Below are positions 1-7,782 of a stretch of DNA of 45,368 nt, one piece after another. Made by a program: the position numbers and the translations under genes. Location of the stretch: assembly GCA_020851255.1 (NCBI GenBank), contig JADZDA010000017.1, forward strand, positions 1-45,368, given 5' to 3'. This stretch comes from Burkholderiales bacterium (GTDB lineage Bacteria > Pseudomonadota > Gammaproteobacteria > Burkholderiales > Casimicrobiaceae). Each line of letters starts with the position of its first letter. Position 1 is the first letter of the stretch. The notes beneath the pieces are model-generated. The model had not been told where the DNA came from. It searched no databases and worked only from the letters and a program-made list of their open reading frames with translations.

Positions 1-36
1 GCCGCCGCTCCGGACCCGGTTGCCGCCGCTCCGGAC
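1..36. repeat. 21-bp period tandem repeat in the linker of the left-edge gene
   Basis: The 15-mer gccgccgctccggac occurs at 1-15 and again at 22-36, a period of 21 bp (seven codons). A degenerate partial third copy begins near 42. It encodes a repeated Ala/Gly/Ser/Pro-rich heptad-length unit of the linker and may continue beyond the window. Confidence 0.6.
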
Positions 37-659
37 TCGGGTGCCGCCGCGGCGGAACCGGCGGCCGAGGGCGCCGACGTCGCGGTGCGCGCCGGCGATT
101 TCGCCGATTCGGCGCGTGCCTTCGCGGGTTCGGATCGTGGCGGCGGCGTCGACGGGCCGCGGCTGCCCGACGGCGGCCCGGACGACGGCACCGCTGCCGC
201 ACCTGTGCCCGGTGATGCGGCCCGCACCGCCGCCGTGCCCGGAGCGGGTTGCACGGCCTGACCCGTCGCGGAGGATGCGGCCCCGGATGCCGGCGCCGCG
301 GGCGCCGAGGCGTCGGTCGCCGCAGACGGTTGCGCAACCGCGGCCGGACCGCTATCCCTGGGTTCGGCCGGGGGTTCGCCTTCGGCGGTCGCGACCGGCT
401 TGACCGGTTCGACCAGCGGCTTGTCGATCGCTGCCCTCGCCGCCTCGACCGCGCGGGACTCCGGCCCGGTCGCTCGAGGATCGGGGCCGGGTGGGGCCGG
501 CAGGCGAAAGGCCGCCCCCATTGTCAGGAGCACGTACGCGGCGACGGCGGCGCAGACCACGCCGACCGCGATCACGGCCACGAGCCACCCCTTGCGGGCC
601 GGCGCGGACGCGTAGGCCGGCGCGGCGGCCGGCAGGGGTGTCGCAGGCGGATTGGCCAA
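1..659 (-). CDS. Ala/Pro-rich single-pass membrane protein, C-terminus cut by window edge
   Basis: An open frame on the minus strand runs without a stop from a TTG at 659 off the left edge (at least 219 residues). A GAGGA sits about 7 nt before the TTG, which is why that start was chosen. After a short Pro/Ala-rich cytoplasmic tail there is one transmembrane segment (about residues 24-47, GWLVAVIAVGVV...YVLL). A long low-complexity extracytoplasmic linker rich in Ala, Pro, Ser and Gly follows. Any functional domain would lie beyond the window. The layout resembles envelope proteins with a TM anchor and a distal domain (TonB-, GspB- or SPOR-like), but no family-defining motif is visible, so the function is unknown. 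It diverges from the DUF1631 gene. Confidence 0.5.
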   Translation of the reverse strand, partial: MANPPATPLPAAAPAYASAPARKGWLVAVIAVGVVCAAVAAYVLLTMGAAFRLPAPPGPDPRATGPESRAVEAARAAIDKPLVEPVKPVATAEGEPPAEPRDSGPAAVAQPSAATDASAPAAPASGAASSATGQAVQPAPGTAAVRAASPGTGAAAVPSSGPPSGSRGPSTPPPRSEPAKARAESAKSPARTATSAPSAAGSAAAAPESGAAATGSGAA

Positions 660-823
660 TTCGATTCCTCGACCGACCGGCGTCCGAACCGGCCCGGGTC
701 GATCGGCGCAACGCGAGGCAGGCTCGCCGGACGGCGATGATCGCACGAAGCCGCTCCGCCGCGCTCGCTCCCCTGGACGCACCGCCTGTCCGCCCGCGGG
801 AGGCGAGCGCCGCCGGGCTCTCG

Positions 824-829
824 TAGAAT
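824..829 (+). promoter_or_regulatory. Candidate -10 box (TAGAAT) for the DUF1631 gene
   Basis: TAGAAT lies about 41 nt before the ATG at 870. Similar TAGAAT/TACAAT/GACAAT boxes recur 20-75 nt ahead of several genes in this window. No convincing -35 element is seen. The box overlaps an in-frame ATG at 828, which argues against 828 as the start. Confidence 0.35.
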
Positions 830-869
830 GGCGCATGTCGGCGGCCAGGCAGGTGCGCACCGACCCCCG

Positions 870-3224
870 ATGGCCCCGACCAGCGAATCTCCCCCTCCTC
901 CAGGCGCGCCGCCGCCCTCGCCGTTCGGCCGGCGCAGCGTCGACGACGGCCGGACGATACTGCGCCAGGCGTACGGCCTCTACGCCCGCGAGATCGCCGA
1001 CCTGCTCCGCACGTCGATCGAGACGACCGACGACCTGTTCCAGTTCTCCGACTTCGTCTCGCCGTCGGAAGCGCAGGCCTTCCTCGACCAGCGCTCGGCC
1101 TGGCGCGAGCGGTTCGACGGCGTGCTCTCCGAGCTGTTCGAGAAGCGTCTCGCCGGCGATCGGCGGCGCGGACGCCGCCCCGACTACGACGCGTCGCTCG
1201 CGTCGCTGCGCGTGTTGACCGCGTTCGACCAGGAAAAGCAGGCTGGGCTGACCGCGGCGACCGACTTCCTGCTGCGCTACACGCGGCGCGAGCTCGACGC
1301 GATGGACCTGCGCGTGGCCGAGCTGCTGCACGAACGGAAGCGGGAGATCGACAACCCGTTCGCGCCGGTGTACCTGCTCGACGCCATCGGCGTGACCTCC
1401 CGCGCCGTGTACCCGGCCTCGAAGATCTGGCGCGCGCTGATGGAGCGCCTCATCGCCGACATCACGCCGTCGGCGAACAAGCTCTACATCCACGTCAACC
1501 GGTTCCTCGCCGACCGCGACGTGCTGCCCGACATCAAGGCGTCGCTGCGGGCGAAGAGCGACCTGTGGCCCGAGGATGACCGCGACCTGCTGCCGGCGTT
1601 CAGCCGGCTGATGAGCGAGGTGGGCCCGCTGCCCACCGACATCGTCGTGCCGCCCGCGCTGGCCGATCCCGACGCGCCGCCCGCGCTGCGGTTCGCCGAC
1701 AAGCTGCCGTCGCAGCGCGGCGCCCAGGGCGGTACCGCGTCCGCGGTCGCGATTCCTCCGGAAGCGGCCGAGGCGCTCAAGACCGCGCCGCAGATCATGG
1801 CGGGCCTGGCCGCGCTTTCACGCGTCGGGTCGCAGCTTCCGTCCGCGCTGCCCGGGACGATGACCGCCCTGCCGCCGGTCGCAACCGCGCCCGGCGCGCT
1901 CCCGAACCTCGATCCGCTGATGGCGCTGGGCGTCGCCTCGCCGGTCTTCGCGCAGCTCGGCCAGTGGCAGCGGCTCGACCTGCCCAAGGCGATCGCACAA
2001 GCCGCGCCGGCCCCGGTGTCGGGCGAGCCGATCAAGATCCCGCTCAACCTGATCCCCTACATCCGTCTCGCGATCGCCGACCGGCTCGAGCACGACACGG
2101 ACCGGATCGCGATGGACGTGATCGCGCTCCTGTTCGACTACGTCTTCCGCGATCCTTCGATTCCCGATCCGCTCCGCGACCTGTTCGGCCGTCTCCAGGT
2201 CCCGGTCGTCAAGGTCGGCCTGCTGGACCGCGCGTTCTTCTCCGACCGCCAGCATCCGGCGCGCCGGCTGCTCGATCACCTCGCCGCCGCGGCGATCGGG
2301 GCGACCAGCGAACCGCGCTATCTCGACGCCTTCCGTCGGCTCGCGACTTCGCTGATCGACGAGATCTGCGGGACCTTCGAAATCGATATCGCGGTATTCG
2401 CCGAGGCCGACCGGCGGCTGACCGCGTTCATCGAGACCGAGCTGCGCAGCACCGAGACCGCCGCGCAGCCGGACGTCTCCGACGCCCGGGCGGTCGAGGA
2501 CCGAGAGCAGGATCGCGCCGAGGTCGCCCGGACGCTGCGCGACCGGCTCGCGGGCACCGAGGTGCCGTTCGAGGTCCGGTCGTTCCTCGAGACCGTCTGG
2601 ATCGACCACCTGACGGCGATCCGCAAGCGCGACGGCGTGGAGGCCGCGTCGCTCGCGAAAGCCCTGGGTTTCGTCGACGACCTGTTGTGGAGCATCACGG
2701 CGAAGGAACGCACCGCACAGAAGTCCCGGCTCACCCGGATGATCCCCGCGCTGGTGGTCGGACTGAAAAGCGGATCGCGATCGGCGGGCGCGGACGACGC
2801 GCGCGTCAAGCCGTTCTTCGACGCGCTCTACCGGTTGCACATCGCCGCGATCAAGCCGGAGGTCGCCCGGGCGGAGGCCGCGGCGCAGCCGCCGGCGCCG
2901 GCGCCCAGGCACGGGCTCCCGGCGAACATCAACATCCACGACTTCGTCGCCGACATGGTGCTCGGCACCTGGCTCGCGTTCGACGACAACGGCGAGCGGA
3001 TCAACGCGCGGCTGCACTGGATCAGCCCGCTGCGGACGCGCTACGTCTTCACGAGCCGGCTGCGCGCGCGCGCCTTCGTATTCACCCCCGAGCAGCTCGC
3101 CTGCGAACTAGGGCGCGGACGCGCGGCACTGGTCATGGAACCGGTCCCGCTGTTCGACCGCGCCGTCTCGTCGGCGCTCGACCGCGTCGGCGCGCTGCGG
3201 CCCGCGCGCCAGGCGGCGGACTGA
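870..3224 (+). CDS. DUF1631 domain-containing protein
   Basis: A 784-residue cytoplasmic protein of the DUF1631 family (PF07793), which is common in beta- and gammaproteobacteria and often mis-named thymidine phosphorylase. Family-like segments include the N-terminal helical region with LLDAIGVTSRAVYPASKIW, the central block ending in the FDYVFRDPSIPDPLRDL segment, and a C-terminal module (about residues 690-775, VLGTWLAFDDNGERINARLHWISP...YVFTSR) that looks PilZ-like. That suggests c-di-GMP binding, but I do not see a complete RxxxR plus D/NxSxxG signature. An in-frame ATG at 828 would add 14 residues. I prefer 870 because a -10-like TAGAAT overlaps 828. No signal peptide or TM segment. The molecular function is not established. 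Confidence 0.85.
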   Translation: MAPTSESPPPPGAPPPSPFGRRSVDDGRTILRQAYGLYAREIADLLRTSIETTDDLFQFSDFVSPSEAQAFLDQRSAWRERFDGVLSELFEKRLAGDRRRGRRPDYDASLASLRVLTAFDQEKQAGLTAATDFLLRYTRRELDAMDLRVAELLHERKREIDNPFAPVYLLDAIGVTSRAVYPASKIWRALMERLIADITPSANKLYIHVNRFLADRDVLPDIKASLRAKSDLWPEDDRDLLPAFSRLMSEVGPLPTDIVVPPALADPDAPPALRFADKLPSQRGAQGGTASAVAIPPEAAEALKTAPQIMAGLAALSRVGSQLPSALPGTMTALPPVATAPGALPNLDPLMALGVASPVFAQLGQWQRLDLPKAIAQAAPAPVSGEPIKIPLNLIPYIRLAIADRLEHDTDRIAMDVIALLFDYVFRDPSIPDPLRDLFGRLQVPVVKVGLLDRAFFSDRQHPARRLLDHLAAAAIGATSEPRYLDAFRRLATSLIDEICGTFEIDIAVFAEADRRLTAFIETELRSTETAAQPDVSDARAVEDREQDRAEVARTLRDRLAGTEVPFEVRSFLETVWIDHLTAIRKRDGVEAASLAKALGFVDDLLWSITAKERTAQKSRLTRMIPALVVGLKSGSRSAGADDARVKPFFDALYRLHIAAIKPEVARAEAAAQPPAPAPRHGLPANINIHDFVADMVLGTWLAFDDNGERINARLHWISPLRTRYVFTSRLRARAFVFTPEQLACELGRGRAALVMEPVPLFDRAVSSALDRVGALRPARQAAD

Positions 3225-3267
3225 CCCGCCGGCACGCGGGGTCCGCCGCAGGTGGCAGCGCCCCGGA

Positions 3268-4062
3268 TCAACGTCGCGCCGCCGCCGCCCTCGCGCGCGC
3301 CTGCGTGAGCAGCCACGCGCGCGCGTCCTCGACTTCGTCGGGCAGCCGGTTGTCCCGGGGTTCGGGCGGCGGCTCGCGCCATTGGTCCGCCGCGAGGCCG
3401 AGCTCCCGGGCGACCAGCCGCAGGAACCCGGACTGGTCGCGGACGTAGTCCTCGTAGAGCACGTCGATGGCCCTGCGCTTCAGCCCGCCCAGCACCCGGC
3501 GCCACGCCGCGTTCTGAGCGCCGATCGTGCGCACCAGGTCGAGTACCTGATCGACGTCGGCGAGTGTCGCATCCTCGGCGCGCGGCCCCGGCGCGCGGTC
3601 GAACGACCAATAGCCGGTCGCGAGGGATACCTGCCACGAGACCGCCTGCGCGATCGTGTCGGCGCGCCTGAGCAGGATCAGCAGGTCGGCGCGCGCGAAC
3701 CAGGGCTCGCGCACCGCCGGATGGGCGCTGAACTGCTGCCACTGGACCTTGGCGGCGAACACCCCGTTTCCGGTCGTCCGGCGCGATTCGAGTTCGGCCA
3801 GATAGCGTGCGTCGTCGCCGGCGGCGACGCCGTAGCGCCGCGACAGCGTCTCGATCGTGCGGCTGCGCAGGTACTCGGTCGGCAGACCGATCCCCGCGTT
3901 GATCATCTGCCGGCAGAGGAGATAGGAGCCCGAACGCGGGGTGCTGCAGACGATCACGCGTCTGCGGGGCTCCGCGCCGACGGGTGGACGATCCCACTCC
4001 GGATCGTCGAGCCGGTCGTGGTGCATCCGCGCATACGGAGCGGGGGGAGGCAGGGAGGTCAT
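3268..4062 (-). CDS. Stf0-type sulfotransferase
   Basis: A 264-residue protein close in length to the trehalose 2-sulfotransferase Stf0 (PF09037). The 5'-phosphosulfate-binding loop is clear at residues 39-47 (CSTPRSGSY). The Stf0-typical GVFAAKVQWQQF segment is at about 100-111, and the 3'-phosphate-binding region LLRRADTIAQAVSW at about 130-143. By family it would move sulfate from PAPS to a hydroxyl of a sugar or glycolipid. The acceptor cannot be read from the sequence. It stands alone, convergent with the DUF1631 gene and divergent from the AEC transporter, with no PAPS-synthesis genes nearby. Members are best known from mycobacteria and some proteobacteria. Confidence 0.85.
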   Translation of the reverse strand: MTSLPPPAPYARMHHDRLDDPEWDRPPVGAEPRRRVIVCSTPRSGSYLLCRQMINAGIGLPTEYLRSRTIETLSRRYGVAAGDDARYLAELESRRTTGNGVFAAKVQWQQFSAHPAVREPWFARADLLILLRRADTIAQAVSWQVSLATGYWSFDRAPGPRAEDATLADVDQVLDLVRTIGAQNAAWRRVLGGLKRRAIDVLYEDYVRDQSGFLRLVARELGLAADQWREPPPEPRDNRLPDEVEDARAWLLTQARARAAAARR

Positions 4063-4134
4063 CGCGGTCCCGCGCGTGTCTGGTCGTGCGCGCGGGCCGA
4101 GCCTAGCGGCCCTCGCCGCCGGCCGTCAATCTGC

Positions 4135-4140
4135 GACAAT
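4135..4140 (+). promoter_or_regulatory. Candidate -10 box (GACAAT) for the AEC transporter gene
   Basis: GACAAT lies 69 nt before the TTG start at 4209, in the 146-bp divergent gap with the sulfotransferase. No clear -35 element is seen. Confidence 0.3.
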
Positions 4141-4208
4141 GCGCATCCCGCGTCCGGCGCGCGCGCGGGCCGGGTCCGCCGCTCGCCGAACGGCCGTCCG
4201 CGCCGACC

Positions 4209-5183
4209 TTGTCCGACCTCGCCCACTTCGTCTCGCTCACCGCGCCGCTGTTCGCGCTGATCGGCCTGGGCTACGCCCTCGCGCGGAGCGGGCGCTGGCC
4301 GGGCGCGGTCAACGACGCGTTGTCGCGCTTCGTGTTCACGATCGCGATCCCTGCGCTCCTGTTCCGGCTGATGGGCGGCTTCGCGCAGCTTCCGCCGGTG
4401 GATCCGCGCGTCCTCGCCGCGTACTTCGGCGGCTGCTTCGTCGTGTTCGCCATCGGACGCGCGGTGTCCCGATGGATGTTCGCCCACGACGGCGTGTCCC
4501 AGTCGGTGTTCGCGCTGGGGGGCGTCTTCTCGAACACGGTACTGCTGGGCATTCCGCTCGTCGGCTCGACGCTGGGCGACGCGGCGATGCCGACCGTCTC
4601 GCTGATCGTCGTGTTCAACGCGCTGACGCTGTGGATGCTGGTGAGCGTCTCGGTCGAGTGGGCGCGGCACCGCGCGGTATCGGCCGGCCGCTTCCTGACG
4701 ACCGCGCGCGGCGTGCTGGTCAATCCGGTCGTCGCGAGCATCCTCGCCGGCGCGGCGTTCTCGCTCACGGGCTTGAGCCTGCCGCCGATCGCGGACCGCA
4801 CGCTCGCGCTGATCGCCCAGGCCGCGGTGCCGCTGTCGCTGATCGCACTGGGACTCGGGCTGGGCGAGCACCCGCTCGCCAGCGGATGGAAGGCGAGCGC
4901 GGCGATCGCCGCGATCAAGCTCGCCGTGCAGCCGGCGGTCGTCTGGGGACTCGCGCGGCTCCTCGGCCTGGACGCGCCGACGACCGCGGTGGTGACGCTG
5001 ATGGCGGCGCTCCCGGTCGGCGCGAACGTCTACCTGATGGCCCGGCAGTTCCGAGCGCTCGAGGGGCCGGTGGCGGCGAGCCTCGTGCTGTCGACGGCGG
5101 TCGCGGCGGTCTCGACACCGGTCGTCCTCGCGCTGGCCCGGGTCGCCACCCCGGCGTCGCCCGTGTTAACGTCGGCCCCATGA
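4209..5183 (+). CDS. AEC family (auxin efflux carrier-like) transporter
   Basis: A 324-residue integral membrane protein with about ten hydrophobic helices in two five-helix halves, typical of the bacterial AEC family (PF03547; MdcF/malonate and other small organic anion carriers). Family-like segments are the N-terminal FALIGLGYALARSG, the mid-protein VLVNPVVASILAG, and the second-half VPLSLIALGLGL followed by LMAALPVGANVYLMA. The start is a TTG; no ATG fits the expected N-terminus. The stop overlaps the next gene by 4 bp (ATGA), so the two are probably co-transcribed. The substrate is unknown. Confidence 0.85.
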   Translation: MSDLAHFVSLTAPLFALIGLGYALARSGRWPGAVNDALSRFVFTIAIPALLFRLMGGFAQLPPVDPRVLAAYFGGCFVVFAIGRAVSRWMFAHDGVSQSVFALGGVFSNTVLLGIPLVGSTLGDAAMPTVSLIVVFNALTLWMLVSVSVEWARHRAVSAGRFLTTARGVLVNPVVASILAGAAFSLTGLSLPPIADRTLALIAQAAVPLSLIALGLGLGEHPLASGWKASAAIAAIKLAVQPAVVWGLARLLGLDAPTTAVVTLMAALPVGANVYLMARQFRALEGPVAASLVLSTAVAAVSTPVVLALARVATPASPVLTSAP

Positions 5184-5965
5184 TTCGCACGGCCCGTGCA
5201 CGACGGCTCGCGGCCTTTTTCGGCGCCGTCGCACTCGTCCTTTCCGCGACCGCCCGCGGCGCGCCGTCGGTCGATTGCGGCCCCCCGCCCGACGGGGCGA
5301 TCTGCGCCAACGGGCCGTGGTTCGATTTCGCGACGATGAACGTCCGGCTCGTGCAAGGCACGGTGACCGCGAACCACGAGATCACACAGGGCGCGGGACA
5401 GGATCTCCTCGTGCGCACCGACGAGACCAATCCCCGGTTCCGTGGACGCGCCGAGGCGATGCTGATCGCCGGCGCCGTCGTCGCCACGCGCAGCGACGGC
5501 TCGCTGCCGGCGACCGGCGAGGAACTCCTCGGCGACCCGCTGCTCGCGTCGCAGGAAGTGGCGGGCCTGCTGCAGACCGCGCTGCCCCGGGGACCCGGGG
5601 TCACGACCGGCCGGCGCCGGATAGACGTCGCCGGAACGCGCGTGTTCACCGCGCAGACGCCGCAATCGACATCGCTGTTCGGTCCGCCGTGGCGGCTCGA
5701 AGGCACCGTGACCGCGAAGGGCGCGCGCGCTTTCGATTTCGAACTCGTGTTCAGCTTTCGCCTCGTCGGACCGGACAGCAAGGTGAGCGAGCGCCGGCAC
5801 GTGCACCGCTACCGCGGCAGCGCGACCTATCCGGTGAAGCGACCGGCGATCCCCGACTCGATGAGCCTCGCGGGCTGGCGGATCACCGGTCCGCAGGGCG
5901 GCACGTACACGTACGCCACGCTGGGCGAGGCTCGGCGTGCGCTCGGTGTGGCACCCGCGCGCTAG
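5180..5965 (+). CDS. Secreted protein of unknown function
   Basis: 261 residues, starting at an ATG that overlaps the AEC transporter stop by 4 bp. The N-terminus is a signal peptide (MIRTARARRLAAFFGAVALV, then a likely AxA-type cleavage near residues 29-31). The mature part is beta-rich with no metal or catalytic motif I recognise. It contains SDGSLPATGEELLGDPLL and later VFSFRLVGPDSKVSERRHV, and ends in a short LGEARRALG helix. I do not recognise the family. The overlap implies expression with the transporter, so a periplasmic accessory role is possible but unproven. Confidence 0.65.
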   Translation: MIRTARARRLAAFFGAVALVLSATARGAPSVDCGPPPDGAICANGPWFDFATMNVRLVQGTVTANHEITQGAGQDLLVRTDETNPRFRGRAEAMLIAGAVVATRSDGSLPATGEELLGDPLLASQEVAGLLQTALPRGPGVTTGRRRIDVAGTRVFTAQTPQSTSLFGPPWRLEGTVTAKGARAFDFELVFSFRLVGPDSKVSERRHVHRYRGSATYPVKRPAIPDSMSLAGWRITGPQGGTYTYATLGEARRALGVAPAR

Positions 5966-5991
5966 AGTCCCCGCCTCCGCCCGTCCCGCCG

Positions 5992-7689
5992 ATGGAAGTC
6001 CCGCGCCCGCCGCTGACCGTCGACGCGGTGCGCGACCTGCGATCGGCGCTGTCGCGGTTCGGCCCGGACCACGCTGCCGGTCGCGCCGCCGCGCTCGAAC
6101 GCGGCCGCGGACGACCGGCCGCCGACGTGGCGGCGCTCGTCGAATGGCACGACCTGCTGCTGTTCGTCGTCGCGCATCCGGCGAGCCTCGCCGAACTGGG
6201 CACCGCCCGCGCCGAACTCGCAGCGGTCGGCCGCGCCGCCTGCGAAATCGCCGCGAGGGGTTCCCCCCGTGATCGCCGCGCGCTCGAGGAAACCGGCGTC
6301 GCCGGGTCCACGGTGCGCGCGAACTACGGATACGCGATCGGCCGCTGGCTCGTCGAACGCCACGCGGAGTCGGTGCGGCTCGACGGCGTCGACGAGGCGT
6401 CGGTCACGCTCGCCGAGACGCTCGCGCCGGGATTGCCGGCGCTGCAGGCCGAGATCGCGGCCGGCGGATCCCCCGCGGGACAGGAAGTGGCGACGGCGTT
6501 CGGCGGTGCGCGGGGCGGCGCCGCCTGGCTGGTCCGCGCCTTCGACCGCCTGCCCGCGACGGAAGCGATCCGCGAGCAATTGTGGGAGCGCGTGCAGCCG
6601 GCGTTCGTCGTGACGCCCGGCGCCGGTCCGCTCGCGCGCACCTTCCTGCGCGGCGTCGAAGCGGCGCCGTTCGTCGTCGACCGGCTGGTGCGCGATTTCG
6701 ACGTGCGCCGGGCGATCGACGAACCGCTGCCCGTAGCGCCGCGCGCATCGTTGCGCGACCGCCGGCGCCTCGTCGACGCGGGGCGCGGGACGCTCGCGGT
6801 GCTGGGCCGCGAGACCGACGCGCTGTCGACGACGAGCGCGCGCGACACGCGCTACCATCCGCTCGGCCGCGGGCTCGCGATCGCGCTGCACGCGCCGGCC
6901 CCCGACCGCCGCGGCCCGCTGGACACCCACGTGGGCTTCGTGCTCTACCGCAACGCGGTGCCGATCGCCTACGGCGGCGGCTGGCCGTTCGCCGGCGGCT
7001 GCCGGATCGGCGTGAACGTCTTTCCCGCTTTCCGTGGCGGCGAATCCGCGTACGTGTTCGCGCAGGTGCTGCGCGCCTATCGCGCCTCGTTCGGCGTCGA
7101 ACGCTTCCTCGTCGAACCCTACCAGTACGGACTGGGCAACCGCGAAGGGCTCGAGTCGGGCGCCTTCTGGTTCTACTGGCGGCTGGGCTTCCGTCCGGTG
7201 GCGCCGCGGGTACTCGCGCTCGCGCACGCGGAGGCGGCGCGCGTCGAGGCGGACCGCCGCTACAGAGCCCCGATCGCGGTCCTGCGCCGGTTCACCGCGA
7301 GCGACATCGCTCTCGAACTGCGCCCGGGCGCGCCGGCGCCTCCCGACCCTTCGGCGCTCGCCGAGGCGGCGAGCACCTGGCTCGCCGCGCACGCGCGCGG
7401 CGATCCGTCGCGGGCCGAGCGTGCGGCGGTCGCCGCCGCGGAGCGCGCCCTGGGCCGGCGCTGGCCCACCGACGCGCGGCGGCGCGCAGCGTGGGTGGCC
7501 TGGGCGCCGCTGATCGCCCGGATGCACGGGCTCGACGCCTGGCCCGATCGCGCGCGCGCGGCGTTCGCGGCGGTGCTCGACGCGAAGGCCGACGACGAGT
7601 TCGTCTTCCAGCGCAGGCTCGAGCGCCACCCCAGGCTGCGCGCCGCGCTCGGCGCGATCGCTCGCGGCGCGGACGCGGATCCGGTCTGA
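5992..7689 (+). CDS. Conserved protein of unknown function with a GNAT-like region
   Basis: 565 residues, beginning at an ATG 26 bp after the preceding gene. The N-terminal half is an Ala-rich helical region without recognisable motifs. In the second half (about residues 305-410) the order THVGFVLYRNAVPIAYGGGWPF, GCRIGVNVFPAFRGGESAYVFAQ, FLVEPYQYGLGNREGLESGAF and FYWRLGFRP resembles the strand-helix order of a GNAT acyltransferase fold: an exposed strand, a middle strand before the acyl-CoA loop, then a GF-type end strand. The canonical Q/RxxGxG/A loop is not convincing. The C-terminus is helical and Arg-rich. Function unknown; the GNAT assignment is an inference. Confidence 0.6.
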   Translation: MEVPRPPLTVDAVRDLRSALSRFGPDHAAGRAAALERGRGRPAADVAALVEWHDLLLFVVAHPASLAELGTARAELAAVGRAACEIAARGSPRDRRALEETGVAGSTVRANYGYAIGRWLVERHAESVRLDGVDEASVTLAETLAPGLPALQAEIAAGGSPAGQEVATAFGGARGGAAWLVRAFDRLPATEAIREQLWERVQPAFVVTPGAGPLARTFLRGVEAAPFVVDRLVRDFDVRRAIDEPLPVAPRASLRDRRRLVDAGRGTLAVLGRETDALSTTSARDTRYHPLGRGLAIALHAPAPDRRGPLDTHVGFVLYRNAVPIAYGGGWPFAGGCRIGVNVFPAFRGGESAYVFAQVLRAYRASFGVERFLVEPYQYGLGNREGLESGAFWFYWRLGFRPVAPRVLALAHAEAARVEADRRYRAPIAVLRRFTASDIALELRPGAPAPPDPSALAEAASTWLAAHARGDPSRAERAAVAAAERALGRRWPTDARRRAAWVAWAPLIARMHGLDAWPDRARAAFAAVLDAKADDEFVFQRRLERHPRLRAALGAIARGADADPV

Positions 7690-7782
7690 TAAGCTGCGCG
7701 CGGTCCGCGAGGCGCACGCGCGACCCGCACGCCGCGCGATTCCTCCGATCTCCGCCCGACTCCCGCCCGCACCGTCATCCCG

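Noticed and set aside
828-869. Upstream ATG of the DUF1631 gene
   Set aside because: It lies on a TAGAAT -10-like box and adds 14 residues that do not resemble the family; ATG 870 is preferred.
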